Shown piece after piece: positions 9,699-19,029 of a stretch of 64,000 nucleotides of DNA. Location: positions 124,001 to 188,000 of the forward strand of contig JAOSJO010000024.1 of assembly GCA_027494055.1 (NCBI GenBank), written 5' to 3'. Position 1 is the first letter of the stretch. Every line of letters starts with the position of its first letter. The position numbers and the translations under genes are program-made. Under the pieces are notes generated by a model. It saw only the letters and a program-made list of their open reading frames with translations. It did no database searches and was not told the origin of the DNA. This DNA comes from Anaerolineae bacterium (GTDB taxonomy: Bacteria; Chloroflexota; Anaerolineae; Aggregatilineales; JAFGMM01).

Positions 9699-9825
9699 TG
9701 AGGTTAGGGACGGCACGAAATGTTGCCCAATTGCGGGCCGAATGCCCAAAAAGATACAACCATCCCCACTCCTGGCCTGGGAGTAGTTGTGGCGGGCAGT
9801 CAGGCTCCGTTTGTCGGTCCGCATG

Positions 9826-9854
9826 GCCGCCCACATCTGCCAGATGTGGGCGGC
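9826..9854. repeat. Near-perfect palindrome upstream of MFS paralogue 1
   Basis: GCCGCCCACATCTG (9826-9839) is followed after one base by its exact reverse complement (9841-9854). The one-base spacer makes an RNA hairpin awkward, so a dimeric regulator site is at least as likely as a terminator. Confidence 0.6.
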
Positions 9855-10027
9855 GCGGCGCGTGTGTAGTTTAACACATCCTTAATATGGCACAATGGAC
9901 TTCCGGGCTATCCCCTCGAAATTGGGGGGTGTGAGCGGGCGCGCCGGAAGACCAGGGGGCGGAAAGCGTGGCCCGGTCGCGGCGTGGCGCCGCAGAGGGA
10001 GGGAAATGCCCGGCAGGGGGAAACCGG

Positions 10028-10068
10028 CGGCAGCTTCCCGGAAGCCTGAGCCTTCCGGGAAGCTGCCG
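10028..10068 (-). terminator. Hairpin terminator after the cytochrome gene
   Basis: CGGCAGCTTCCCGGAAG (10028-10044) is followed by a seven-base loop and its exact reverse complement (10052-10068). It starts 30 bases beyond the cytochrome stop. A related, partly decayed copy lies at 12033-12066 after MFS paralogue 2. Confidence 0.65.
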
Positions 10069-10097
10069 TAATGCGCCAACAGGATCACGAACAGGCG

Positions 10098-11764
10098 TTA
10101 CTCGACGGTGACCTGCGCGCCGGCGATGCGCGTCGGCGTGTTGGGGATGGCGTTGTAGTAGCGGGCGAAGCGCGCAATCTCATCGGCCTCGTCCTCAAGC
10201 GCGATCAGGTTCATGGCCCACCGGTAGCTGATGCTCTGGTACAGCAGTTCAACTGAAACGGTGAACGGCCCCTTCGCGCCGTCGAGCGCAATCTCGTAAG
10301 TGACCGTGTCGCCGCCGGGGGCAAAGTCGGGGTCGTCCGCCGCCGCGCCCCTCACGCTGATTTCGGGCACGGCGAGGTTGATGTCGAACCCCTTGGGCAG
10401 CAGGCGGTTGTCCTTGATGTACGAGGTGGCGCGGAGCAGTTCGGTCGTTACCTCGCGGTCGATGCTCTGCATGATCGGCTCGTAGATTTGCACCTCGTCC
10501 GGCTGCGTGATCGTCTGGTAGTGCGGTTCGTAGCGCGCCGGGTCGGCGTCGTTGTCGTTGCCGTCAATCGCGCCGCTCTCCGGGTCGAACCCGCCCGACT
10601 CGAAGATCACGCGCCCTGCGCCGTCCGTGACCGTGACGTGCAGCCACGCCCGCCGCGAGGGGAACGCGCTCGGAACCTTGTGCCCGGCCAGCGACGCGAT
10701 CTGCACCGAGGCCGTCAGCACGTCGCCGGATGCGCTGGCTTCGAGCGCGAGCGTGGCGGTCCGGTTCTGGAGCTGGTCCAGCACGCGCCCCATCGTCTCT
10801 TCGATCTGCGCCGGCGTGGCGACGACCCCAAGCTCATCGCGGAAGGCATCGAAAACGCGGAGCATGTACGTGTTGCCGCCGACTAGGTAGTGCATCATGA
10901 AGGGGCTGCGCGGCACGCCGCCGGTCAGCGAGGTCACGACGCCGCCCTGCGCCACCGGGAAGTGACAGTCGATGCACGTATCGGTGCGCCGGTAGCCGCT
11001 GTAGAGCCATTCGTAGTAGAGGGTCTGCTCTGGGAACTCGCCCACGATCTGCCCCTCGTCGTTGAAGTACGGCGTGTAAAGCTGGTGGCAGGTGATGCAC
11101 AACTCCGATTCGGCCATGTGCGGCCCGTAGACCGGCGTGTAGCCTGAGGCGTTGCGCATGATGGCCGCCGGCCCGTCCTCCACGTCGTAGGGGCCGAAGG
11201 ACGGTCGCCGCCCGATGGGGAGTGTGTGGTCGATCACGTAGCCGCCGCTGAAGCTGTCGGGACGCCCGAAGTTCTGCTTGAGAATCTGGTGACAGAGCGT
11301 GCACGAGTTGCCGTCTAGCGCCAGCTCGTGCAGCGGGTGCGCGGGGTCGAGGAGGCCGTTTGCGCCGTAAATCTCACTGAGCTGGCCCCAGTAGTTGGCG
11401 TTGTCGTGCGCCATCGGCATGTGGCAGGCCGAACACTTATCCTCGATCACGTCGCGGTATTCGGGGTGGCGCAGCCCTCGGCGCGCACCGTCGCCTGCCA
11501 GTAGGGATCGCGGGCGGCGTTCGCGACGAGGGTGGCGCTCCACATAGCGAACGACGAGACATCGACGCCCGTGTCATCGGGTGTGTTGCGGTGGCACGTG
11601 GTGCACAGGCTGGACGGGGCAAAGAGCAGCGCTTCCGGCTGGGGCGGGCTGGTCTCACCTTCCCCCTCCTGCGCGGGCGGTACGGGTGGCGCGCCGGCGG
11701 CGACGCCGGCCAGCGTGGTGCTCAGCAGCGCGGAGACGATTAGGAAAGCCCATAGCTTGTTCAC
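10098..11764 (-). CDS. Five-haem c-type cytochrome, secreted, one frameshift
   Basis: The protein has about 555 residues. A Sec signal peptide (MNKLWAFLIVSALLSTTLAG) is followed by five CXXCH haem-binding motifs: CTTCH, CSACH, CTLCH, CITCH and CIDCH. All lie in the N-terminal 55 percent. The C-terminal part is haem-free and beta-rich (SLAGHKVPSAFPSRRAWLHV, YEIALDGAKGPFTVSVELLY). This architecture fits an electron-transfer or oxidoreductase cytochrome outside the membrane; the exact reaction cannot be told. The frame breaks near 11475-11477, where one G is missing on the coding strand between the first and second haem motifs. It stands between two paralogous MFS genes, all on the minus strand. 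Confidence 0.88.
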
Positions 11765-11844
11765 GTGACCTCCCGGCGTTGCTTTGTGAAGCTGAGAACA
11801 AGAGACAACCTGAATCTTATCACAGCTACGCGCGCAGGGTTACG

Positions 11845-11871
11845 CGGTTTGTCACCATTTCGGTTTGTCAC
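11845..11871 (-). promoter_or_regulatory. Tandem direct repeat, candidate regulator site for the cytochrome gene
   Basis: Read on the minus strand, GTGACAAACCG occurs twice with a 16-base period (11871-11861 and 11855-11845), upstream of the cytochrome start codon at 11764. Exact direct repeats at this distance are typical of response-regulator or Crp-like activator sites; the protein that binds is unknown. Confidence 0.45.
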
Positions 11872-12032
11872 TGCTCCTTTTGCGCCGTATGTCGGAACGC
11901 CGGCCACGCCTTCCGGGATAGCGGTCCCGTTGTCGAGTAAGCAAAGTGCGCGGCGGTAGGGGCGAACCGGCGGTTCGCCCTGCCTGACTTCCATGCCCAA
12001 CCCCCAAAAACGGAAAGGGGAAACGTCGGTAG

Positions 12033-12066
12033 CTTCCCGAAAGCCCTGAGCTTTCGCTTCGGGAAG
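12033..12066 (-). terminator. Imperfect hairpin after MFS paralogue 2
   Basis: CTTCCCGAAAG (12033-12043) pairs with a right arm interrupted by a four-base insertion (12051-12066). The flanking words match the terminator at 10028-10068, so both appear to derive from one element. Confidence 0.5.
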
Positions 12067-12140
12067 TCGCAAAGCAGGTCGCTGTTTTCAGAGGCGCGCG
12101 ACAGGCGGGATTTTGCGTTCGTCGCGGAAGGGGGGCGCTG

Positions 12141-13479
12141 TCACGCTTCCGACGGCGCCCACGGTTCTTCCGGCGGCTCATGCACGCGGAGCACCCAGAA
12201 CATCAGCCCGCCCACGAGCCGAACCACGCCCGACGCGAAAAGTGCCTCCCCAGGCCGATGCGGTCCGCCAGCGCGACCGAAACCAGCGGCGCGAGGAACA
12301 TCACCCCGTTCATAATGGTGTTGTAGTAGCCGAGGTAGCTGGTGCGGCGCTCGCGCGGGCACAGCTTCAGCAGCACGTTGAAGTGGCTCAGGTCCAGGCC
12401 GGAGTTGATGAAGCCCACCAGCGCGTGGAAGAACAGGATGGGCGTGAGGCTGGGAAAGAGGACGATCAGGAAGACGTAGATGGGCGAAAAGGGTATCGTG
12501 CGCATCAACACCCAGGTAAACCCGCGCTGGCGGATTACGCGCTCCCAGACGTAATAACCCACCACGGTCGCACCGCTGCCGAAGGCCAGTGCAGACCGAT
12601 CCAGCCGTCGTCGGCGTTCAGCACGCGCAGGTAGTAGAGGATGAACAGCGGCATCGACATCCACGCGCCGAAGTTGAAGATGAGTGAGTTGAAGGTCATG
12701 ATGCGGAACGCGCGGTTGCCCTGCGTTTGTATGCGCCGGAACTCGACCCACGAGACGTGCGGGATGCGGATGCGCTGTTGCGTTTTGCGCCGCTCCGCGA
12801 TGACCTCGGTCTTGGGCATCCGGAGCTGCTCCACGATGGCAGAGCTGGCCAGCGCCGCCGCCGCGCCAAAGGCGTAGATCGTCATGTAGTTGTGGGGGAA
12901 GGCCGCCGCGCTCAGGTAGCGCCCCGCCAGAAAGGCGACAACCGCCGCCACCGAGAAGTTGATGATGTTCCGCCGCGAAAACACGAACGCTCGCCGCCGT
13001 TCGGGGAGGATGTCGGCGATGAGCGGGTTCCAGCCGACGACGAACATCGTTGCGGGCGCGTTGAGCAGGATCAGCCAGATCACCACCCAGGTTGCGGTGT
13101 TCGCGGGTGCGATAATGGGCATCAGCGCCACGCCCAGATAGCCCAACCGGTACAGAAGCAGGCTCCACAGGATGTACGGCCGGCGGTCGGCTTGTCGTTC
13201 CAGAAAGCGCGCCGCCGGGATGAAGAGCACCGCGGCGATCAGCGGCGGCACGGAGTTCAGCAGGCCGATCTCGGCGTTGGTCGCGCCCAGGCGCACGGCG
13301 AACGCCGAGTTGAAGCCGGCGACCCCGCCCATGACGGCTGCAAAGAAGATCTCGATGTAAAGCAGGCGTATGTTATTGTCCAGCGTGGTTGGCAGCGTGG
13401 GCCAGACGCGGTCGCGGATCCGGGTAAAGAGGGGTCTGTCTGAAGTCAAGATAACAATACCTGAAATGTCGGGTTCCAC
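12141..13479 (-). CDS. MFS transporter (paralogue 2), two frameshifts
   Basis: This paralogue of the 8346-9698 gene has about 445 residues and 12 transmembrane segments. Shared blocks include FLERQADRRPYILWS, DILPERRRAFVFSRRN, LNADDGWIGL and VALADRIGL, and both end in a hydrophilic tail containing EPPEEP. The frame changes near 12590 (after DDGWIGL) and near 12250 (after ADRIGL); joining the three frames gives one normal transporter. The GTG at 13479 is only nine bases after a TATACT on the minus strand (13494-13489), so the mRNA is probably leaderless. It is divergent from the RSH genes. Confidence 0.82.
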
Positions 13480-13488
13480 GCGCCGGGT

Positions 13489-13494
13489 AGTATA
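13489..13494 (-). promoter_or_regulatory. -10 box of MFS paralogue 2
   Basis: TATACT on the minus strand ends 9 bases before the GTG start codon at 13479. No good -35 match was found. Confidence 0.4.
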
Positions 13495-13541
13495 TCACAG
13501 CTTGCGGTCCGAGGGTCTAGACTGTGCGGCGCGCCAACCAC

Positions 13542-13570
13542 TTGTCACGGCCTTCACGGGTCGCTATACT
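13542..13570 (+). promoter_or_regulatory. Promoter of the tandem RSH operon
   Basis: TTGTCA (13542-13547), 17 bases, TATACT (13565-13570). The leader of about 20 bases carries AAGGAGG (13586-13592) five bases before the GTG start codon. Confidence 0.75.
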
Positions 13571-13597
13571 GTTTGTAATGGTCTTAAGGAGGGTGCG

Positions 13598-15805
13598 GTG
13601 GCGGAAGACGCCATGATCTATCTGGAGACGTTGTTAAGACACCTGCCCGAAGACCTGCGCGACGAGGATCGTGACCTGATCGAGCGGGCCTACCGGCGCG
13701 CGTCTGAGGCGCACGCCGGCCAGTTGCGGCGTTCGGGGCAGCCCTACGTCGTCCATTGCGTCGCAGTGGCGCAGATCCTCGCCGACATGAAGCTCGACGC
13801 GGTGACGATTGCCGCCGCACTCCTGCACGACACGATTGAGGACACCGACCTCACCTTGCTGGACCTGGACGTTGAGTTTGGCGGTGAGGTCGCCGTTTTG
13901 GTGGATGGCGTCACCAAACTGGAATCGATCCCGCGCGTCAAGGATGGCAAGCTGGTCGAAATGGCGAAGCGCCTCCCGGAGCGCGAGTCCGAGTTCCTGC
14001 GCAAGACCTTCATCGCCATGGGCCAGGACGTGCGCGTCATCATCATCAAGCTCGCCGACCGGCTTGACAACATGCGCACGCTGCACTTCCTCTCGAAGCG
14101 GCGGCAGCGCGCGATCTCGGAGGAGACGCTCGACATCTTCGCCCCGCTGGCGCACCGGCTGGGCATCTGGAAGATGAAGTGCGAGCTGGAGGACCTGAGC
14201 TTTCGCTACCTCCAGCCGGAGCGCTATCGTGAAGTGCGCGATGTGCTCGACCAGCACCAGGAGAACGCCGAGGCTTATCTCTACCGCGTGGCGCGCCGCA
14301 TCGAGCGGCAGCTTGCCGAGGTGAAGGTCCCGGCCAAGGTGATGCTCGGCCAGCGACACGTCTACGACATCTACCGGCGGATGCGCACCAAGCGCATCCC
14401 GCTCGAACACCTGCACGACCTGCGCCCCGTCCGCGTGATCGTCGAGGACAAGCTGTCGTGTTACGTGGCCCTGGGCGTTGTGCACAGCATCTGGCGGCCC
14501 GTTGACGGCGCGTTCGACGACTACATCTCCCGCCCCAAAGACAACTTCTACAAATCGCTCCACACAGACATCATCTCCCGCGACAAGCGCACCCTGACCA
14601 TACAGATTCGCACGCAAGAGATGCACGAACACGCCGAGTATGGCATCGTGGCGCACTGGCGCTACTGGAACGGCGTGGACGGCGACGAGTCGTTCGAGCG
14701 ACGCATCCAGTATCTCCGTGGCCTGATGGACGTGGGGAGCGACCTGGAGGACTCAGACGAGTACATCGACGCGCTGCGCAGCGACGTCTTCCAGGACCGG
14801 GTGTACGTCTTCAGCCCGAAGGGCGACACGATCGACCTGCCGGTGGGCGCGACGCCGATTGATTTCGCGTACTACATCCACACGGAGATCGGCCACCGCT
14901 GCCGGGGCGCGCGGGTGAATGGCAAGCTGGTGGGGCTGGACTACAACCTCCAGAGCGGCGACAAGGTCGAGATCATCACCGCGAGCCGGGGCGGGCCGAG
15001 CGTGGACTGGCTCAACCCCAACCTCGGCTATGTCAGCACCAAGCGCGCGCTCACCAAAATCCGCCAGTGGTTCCGCCGCCAGGACCGTGAGAAGGCCGTC
15101 GCCCTGGGCCATGAGGTGATCGCGCGCGAGCTGCGACGCCTGGGGATGAGCCACCTGAACCACGACGATGTGGCCGCGCTTTTCTACAGCCCGCCCGACG
15201 ACTTCTTTGCGGCGGTGGGCTCCGGCGACATGGACGGGCACCAGGTCGCAATCCGCATCCTCGAAGCGGAACGCGGCCAACGCGCGGAGGATGCGGCCCC
15301 ACGGCGCGCCCCGCGCCTGGCGCACGTCTCGCGAGACGTTATCGGCCTTGGCGGGCGCGCGGCGCACCGCGCCCAGTGCTGCGATCCCCAGGACGGCGAT
15401 CCCATCATCGGGTATGAAAGCAGCGACGGCAGCGAAGTGATCATCCACCGGGCGGACTGCCCAGAGACCGCTGAACTCGAACAGAGCCGGCAGGTCAACG
15501 TGAGTTGGGCTGCGCCGGAGAACGGCGTCTACCGGGTGCCGGTCGTCATCACCGCCTACGACCGCGAGGGCCTGATGCGCGACATCGGCGCGGTGGTCGC
15601 CAACGAGCGGGTCAACATGTCCGATGTGCACATCTCGACGAGCAACAATATCGCCACCTTTGACGTGGTGATGGAGATTGCCGATTATGCGCAGCTCAGT
15701 CGCACGCTTGCCAAGATCGAGCAACTGACCAACGTCGTCGAGGCGCACCGATCAATCACGCCGCAGGTTGCCGCCGTGAGGGCGCGCAGCGACACGAACT
15801 CATGA
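13598..15805 (+). CDS. spoT: RelA/SpoT homologue 1: hydrolase site intact, synthetase site degenerate
   Basis: This is a long RSH protein of 735 residues from GTG 13598. Order: HD hydrolase, (p)ppGpp synthetase, TGS (DRVYVFSPKGDTIDLPVGAT), a Zn-finger-like region and C-terminal ACT. The hydrolase residues are all present: His in VVHCVAVA, His77-Asp78 and Glu81-Asp82 in LLHDTIEDT, and Asp in KLADRLDNM. The synthetase domain is eroded. The usual G-R-x-K-H reads L-G-Q-R-H (250-254), so the catalytic Arg is Gly. The usual E-I-Q-I-R-T reads T-I-Q-I-R-T (Thr334), replacing the essential Glu. By family knowledge this predicts a ppGpp hydrolase without synthetase activity. The symbol reflects that prediction. 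The next gene overlaps by ATGA. Confidence 0.92.
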   Translation: MAEDAMIYLETLLRHLPEDLRDEDRDLIERAYRRASEAHAGQLRRSGQPYVVHCVAVAQILADMKLDAVTIAAALLHDTIEDTDLTLLDLDVEFGGEVAVLVDGVTKLESIPRVKDGKLVEMAKRLPERESEFLRKTFIAMGQDVRVIIIKLADRLDNMRTLHFLSKRRQRAISEETLDIFAPLAHRLGIWKMKCELEDLSFRYLQPERYREVRDVLDQHQENAEAYLYRVARRIERQLAEVKVPAKVMLGQRHVYDIYRRMRTKRIPLEHLHDLRPVRVIVEDKLSCYVALGVVHSIWRPVDGAFDDYISRPKDNFYKSLHTDIISRDKRTLTIQIRTQEMHEHAEYGIVAHWRYWNGVDGDESFERRIQYLRGLMDVGSDLEDSDEYIDALRSDVFQDRVYVFSPKGDTIDLPVGATPIDFAYYIHTEIGHRCRGARVNGKLVGLDYNLQSGDKVEIITASRGGPSVDWLNPNLGYVSTKRALTKIRQWFRRQDREKAVALGHEVIARELRRLGMSHLNHDDVAALFYSPPDDFFAAVGSGDMDGHQVAIRILEAERGQRAEDAAPRRAPRLAHVSRDVIGLGGRAAHRAQCCDPQDGDPIIGYESSDGSEVIIHRADCPETAELEQSRQVNVSWAAPENGVYRVPVVITAYDREGLMRDIGAVVANERVNMSDVHISTSNNIATFDVVMEIADYAQLSRTLAKIEQLTNVVEAHRSITPQVAAVRARSDTNS

Positions 15806-18010
15806 CACAAGCCGCGGAAGCGCTCGACGAAAAGCATAACGCGCTGGCGCAAGACCTGCTCATCCGGGCCAGCCATTACCTGCGCCCCGACGAGCTGCGG
15901 GCGATGCAGAACGCGGTGCGCATGGCGCAGTTCGTGTTTGGCGACGCCGTGCGGCGCTCTGGCGAGACTTTCTTCGAGCACAGCATCGCGGTGGCCGAGA
16001 TCGTGCTCGAATACAACCTCGACCCGGAGACGCTGACCGCCGCTGTGCTCCATGACGTGGTGCAGTACGCCGATGTGACCGTGGCGCAGGTCCGCGAGAA
16101 CTTCGGTGCGGGCGTCGCCGGCCTGGTCGACGGCGTGACGATGCTCTCCTCACTGCCGGAGAAGACGCGCGAGGAGAAGCAGGCCGAGAACCTGCGCAAG
16201 CTGATCCTGGCGACGTCGTCAGACGTGCGCGTCATGCTGCTGCGGCTGTCCGACCGGCTGCACAACATGCGCACCGTGCACCGGCTCCCGCCGGAGCGGC
16301 AGACGGCGATGGCGCGCGAGACGATGGAGATTTACGCCCCGATTGCGGGCCGGCTGGGCATGAGCAAGATGCGCGCGGAATTGGAGGATCTGGCGTTCAA
16401 GGTGCCCGACCCGGACGCCTTTGAAAGCATCGAGGCCAAGCTCAGCGAGACCCGCGCCGGCCAGCAGAGGCGACTTGACGACATCCGGCAGCAGTTGCTC
16501 GTGGAGCTGCGCCGGCACGGCATCAAGGTCGATAACAACGCCATCACGTCGCGGCAAAAGCACGTCTACAGCCTGCACGAGAAGATGCAGCGCAACAAGT
16601 ACCAGGAGGCGGACTTGTGGCGCATCTATGACCGGCTCGGCATTCGTGTGATCGTCCCCTCCGTCCCAGACTGTTACCAGGTGCTCGGCGTGGTGCACTC
16701 GCTCTGGAAGGCCGTGCCCGACGAGTTTGACGACTACATCAGCCGCCCGCGCCCGACCGGCTACCGCTCGCTCCACACAGCGGTGCAGTACAACCCGGAG
16801 GATTCACGCGACATCGTGGAGATACAGATTCGCACGCCGGACATGCACGAAGAAGCGGAGTACGGCATCGCGGCGCACTGGCGCTACAAAGAGGGCGCCC
16901 AGCGCGATGTCGAGTTCGAGAACAAGGTCGCGTGGCTGCGCCAGCTTCTCGAACTGGGCGCCGAACTCCAGGACGCGGAGGAGTTCGTCGATGCGATGAA
17001 GACCGATGTCTTCGCCGACCGGGTGTACGTCTTCACCCCCGCGCGAGGATATCATCGACCTGCCGGCGGGAAGCACGCCTATCGATTTCGCGTACCACAT
17101 TCACACCGAGATCGGCCACCGCTGCCGGGGCGCGCGGGTCAACGGGAAGATCGTCAGCCTGGACTACAAGCTCCAGACCGGCGACAAGGTTGAGATCATC
17201 ACGGCCAAGCGCGGCGGCCCCAGCCGCGACTGGCTCAACCCCGGCCTGGGCTACGCGCGGACCAAGCGCGCCGCCTCGAAGATACGGCAGTGGTTCCGCA
17301 AGCAGGACCGCGAGAAGATGATCGTGCAGGGGCGCGAGACGGTCGAGCGCGAGATCAAGCGCGTCAGCAGCGTCGAGATCACGCTCGAAGAGGTGGCCGC
17401 GCTGTTCAACTATGAGGATGTCGAGGCGTTCTTCGCTGCCGTGGGCTTTGGCGACGTCAGCAGCGAGAGCATCGCGACCAAGATTCTGGAGGCGGAGCGC
17501 CAGCGCCGGCCCGACGACCTGCTTGCGCCCGTCACGACGCGCCAGGCGCCGCCCACGCCCCGCCCCGCCGAGGGCATCGACATCATGGGGACGGGCGGGC
17601 TGCTCGTCCATCTCGCGCGCTGTTGCAGCCCGGTCGTCGGCGAGCCGATTGTCGGCTACATCACGCGCGGGCGCGGCGTCACCGTGCACCGCGCAGACTG
17701 CCCCAACGTGCTCAACGCCCGCGAGCGCGAGCGCCTGATTAACGTCAGTTGGGGCGAGCCGACGGAGCAGCGCTTCCAGGTGCCGGTGATGATCAACGCC
17801 TACGACCGCCCTGGCCTGCTGCGCGACATCGCGGCGGTCGTGGCGGACGAGCACCTGAGCATGTCCAATGTGAACACGTCGGCGCGCGACAACATCGTCA
17901 CGTTTCTGGTGACGATGGAAATCACCGATCTGACGCAGCTGGGCCGGGTGCTGTATAAGATTTCGCAGATTCCGAACGTGATCGAGGCGCGCCGCCGCGC
18001 CTCGTCCTGA
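15802..18010 (+). CDS. relA: RelA/SpoT homologue 2: synthetase site intact, hydrolase site altered; one frameshift
   Basis: This second long RSH also has 735 residues once one C is removed from the run 17036-17040. Its domain order is the same as its neighbour. The synthetase motif SRQKH (250-254) keeps the catalytic Arg and Lys, and VEIQIRT keeps the essential Glu (Glu340). In the HD domain, His84-Asp85 remain but the following Glu-Asp pair is Gln88-Tyr89 (LHDVVQY), which should cripple hydrolysis. The ACT domain ends in ISQIPNVIEARRR. Its ATG overlaps the stop of RSH 1, so the two are translationally coupled. Together they look like a synthetase/hydrolase division of labour. It converges with the ROK gene. 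Confidence 0.92.
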
Positions 18011-18021
18011 CCGCGTGCGGG

Positions 18022-19029
18022 TCAGCCGCGCTTGAGGCGGTCGCCGGCGAGGAGCGCCGCGCCGAGCACAGCGGCAAAGTCGCCCAACTCCGCCGCGACG
18101 ATGTGAACCCGGTCCATGTTGCGCTTGTAGATGAAATGCTGGTAGGCGCTCTCGCGAATGGCGGGCATCAGCCACGCGCCGCACGCCTCGATGAGACCGC
18201 CGCCGAACACCACGCGCTCCACGTCGAGCAGGTTGACGACGTTCGCCGCCAGCACCCCCAGGTGGTACGCGGCGCGCGCGAGCGTTTCAGTGACAAGCCG
18301 GTCGCCGGCCTCCAGCGCGCGGGCCAGCACGCCGCTGGTGATGACCCGCTCCGCCGCGTCGAGATTGACCATCTCGGTGATGACGGTCTCGCGCCCGTTT
18401 TCGACCGCAAGGCGGATGTCGCGCTCGATGGCGAGCCGGCTGGCGATGGCTTCTGCGCAGCCGTGTTTGCCGCAGCCGCACACCGGCCCGCCGGCCAGCA
18501 GGATGACGTGTCCGACCTCGCCCGCCGCCCCACGGAACCCGGTGCGGAGCTTCCCGCCGAGGATGACGCCGCCGCCGATGCCGGTGCCGGGGAAGATGCC
18601 CACCACGTCCTGCGCGCCCTTGCCCGCGCCCAGCTTGAACTCACCGTAGGTGCCGGAGTCCACGTCGTTGTGCACGAAGACGGGGCGCTTCAGAGTTTGC
18701 GCGAGGCTCTCGCTCAGGGGGACTTCATCCCAGCCCAGGTTGGGCGCGTTGTAGACGACGCCCTTCACCGGGTCGAGGGGGCCGGGCGAACCGACGCCGA
18801 CTGCCGCCACGTCTCCCGCTTTGACGCCGGCGGCGTCGATGGCGCGCTTGGCCGCGTCGGCCATGCTCTCGATCACCACATCCGGCCCGTAGGCGACGGG
18901 GGTCGTGAGCTTGGCCTTGCCCTCGACCTTGCCCTTGGACGTGACGACGGCAGCGAGGATTTTCGTCGCGCCCAGGTCGATGCCGAGAAGGTAGTCGTTC
19001 TTGCGTTTCTTGTTCCCGCTGTTGCTCAT
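18022..19029 (-). CDS. ROK family sugar kinase, glucokinase-like
   Basis: This 335-residue cytosolic kinase phosphorylates a hexose with ATP, glucose being most likely. The N-terminal ATP-binding motif is LLGIDLGATKI. The catalytic Asp lies in VFVHNDVDSGTYGE, followed by GTGIGGGVILGGK. The ROK zinc site is complete: His in GEVGH and CGCGKHGCAEA. There is no N-terminal helix-turn-helix, so it is an enzyme and not a ROK repressor. A TATAAT on the minus strand at 19091-19086 probably drives it. It converges with the RSH operon, stops 11 bases apart. Confidence 0.9.
   Translation of the reverse strand: MSNSGNKKRKNDYLLGIDLGATKILAAVVTSKGKVEGKAKLTTPVAYGPDVVIESMADAAKRAIDAAGVKAGDVAAVGVGSPGPLDPVKGVVYNAPNLGWDEVPLSESLAQTLKRPVFVHNDVDSGTYGEFKLGAGKGAQDVVGIFPGTGIGGGVILGGKLRTGFRGAAGEVGHVILLAGGPVCGCGKHGCAEAIASRLAIERDIRLAVENGRETVITEMVNLDAAERVITSGVLARALEAGDRLVTETLARAAYHLGVLAANVVNLLDVERVVFGGGLIEACGAWLMPAIRESAYQHFIYKRNMDRVHIVAAELGDFAAVLGAALLAGDRLKRG

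Larger units (their letters stand above)
9699..10097. other. Intergenic region between MFS paralogue 1 and the cytochrome gene
   Basis: No gene is visible. It contains a 14-base near-palindrome at 9826-9854 close upstream of the MFS start, an AT-rich patch around 9870-9895 that may hold the MFS promoter, and a strong hairpin at 10028-10068 immediately after the cytochrome stop codon. Confidence 0.6.
11765..12140. other. Intergenic region upstream of the cytochrome gene
   Basis: No gene is visible. It holds two direct copies of CGGTTTGTCAC (11845-11855 and 11861-11871), 80-107 bases upstream of the cytochrome start, and the imperfect hairpin 12033-12066 downstream of MFS paralogue 2. Confidence 0.6.

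Noticed and set aside
9699..9836. 46-residue N-terminal extension of MFS paralogue 1
   Set aside because: The paralogue starts at the equivalent of ATG 9698, and the extension would be translated from the palindrome and intergenic sequence.
17030..17050. Programmed frameshift within RSH 2
   Set aside because: No slippery heptamer or stimulatory structure was evident, the break is in a plain C run, and many unrelated genes in this window show the same kind of break.
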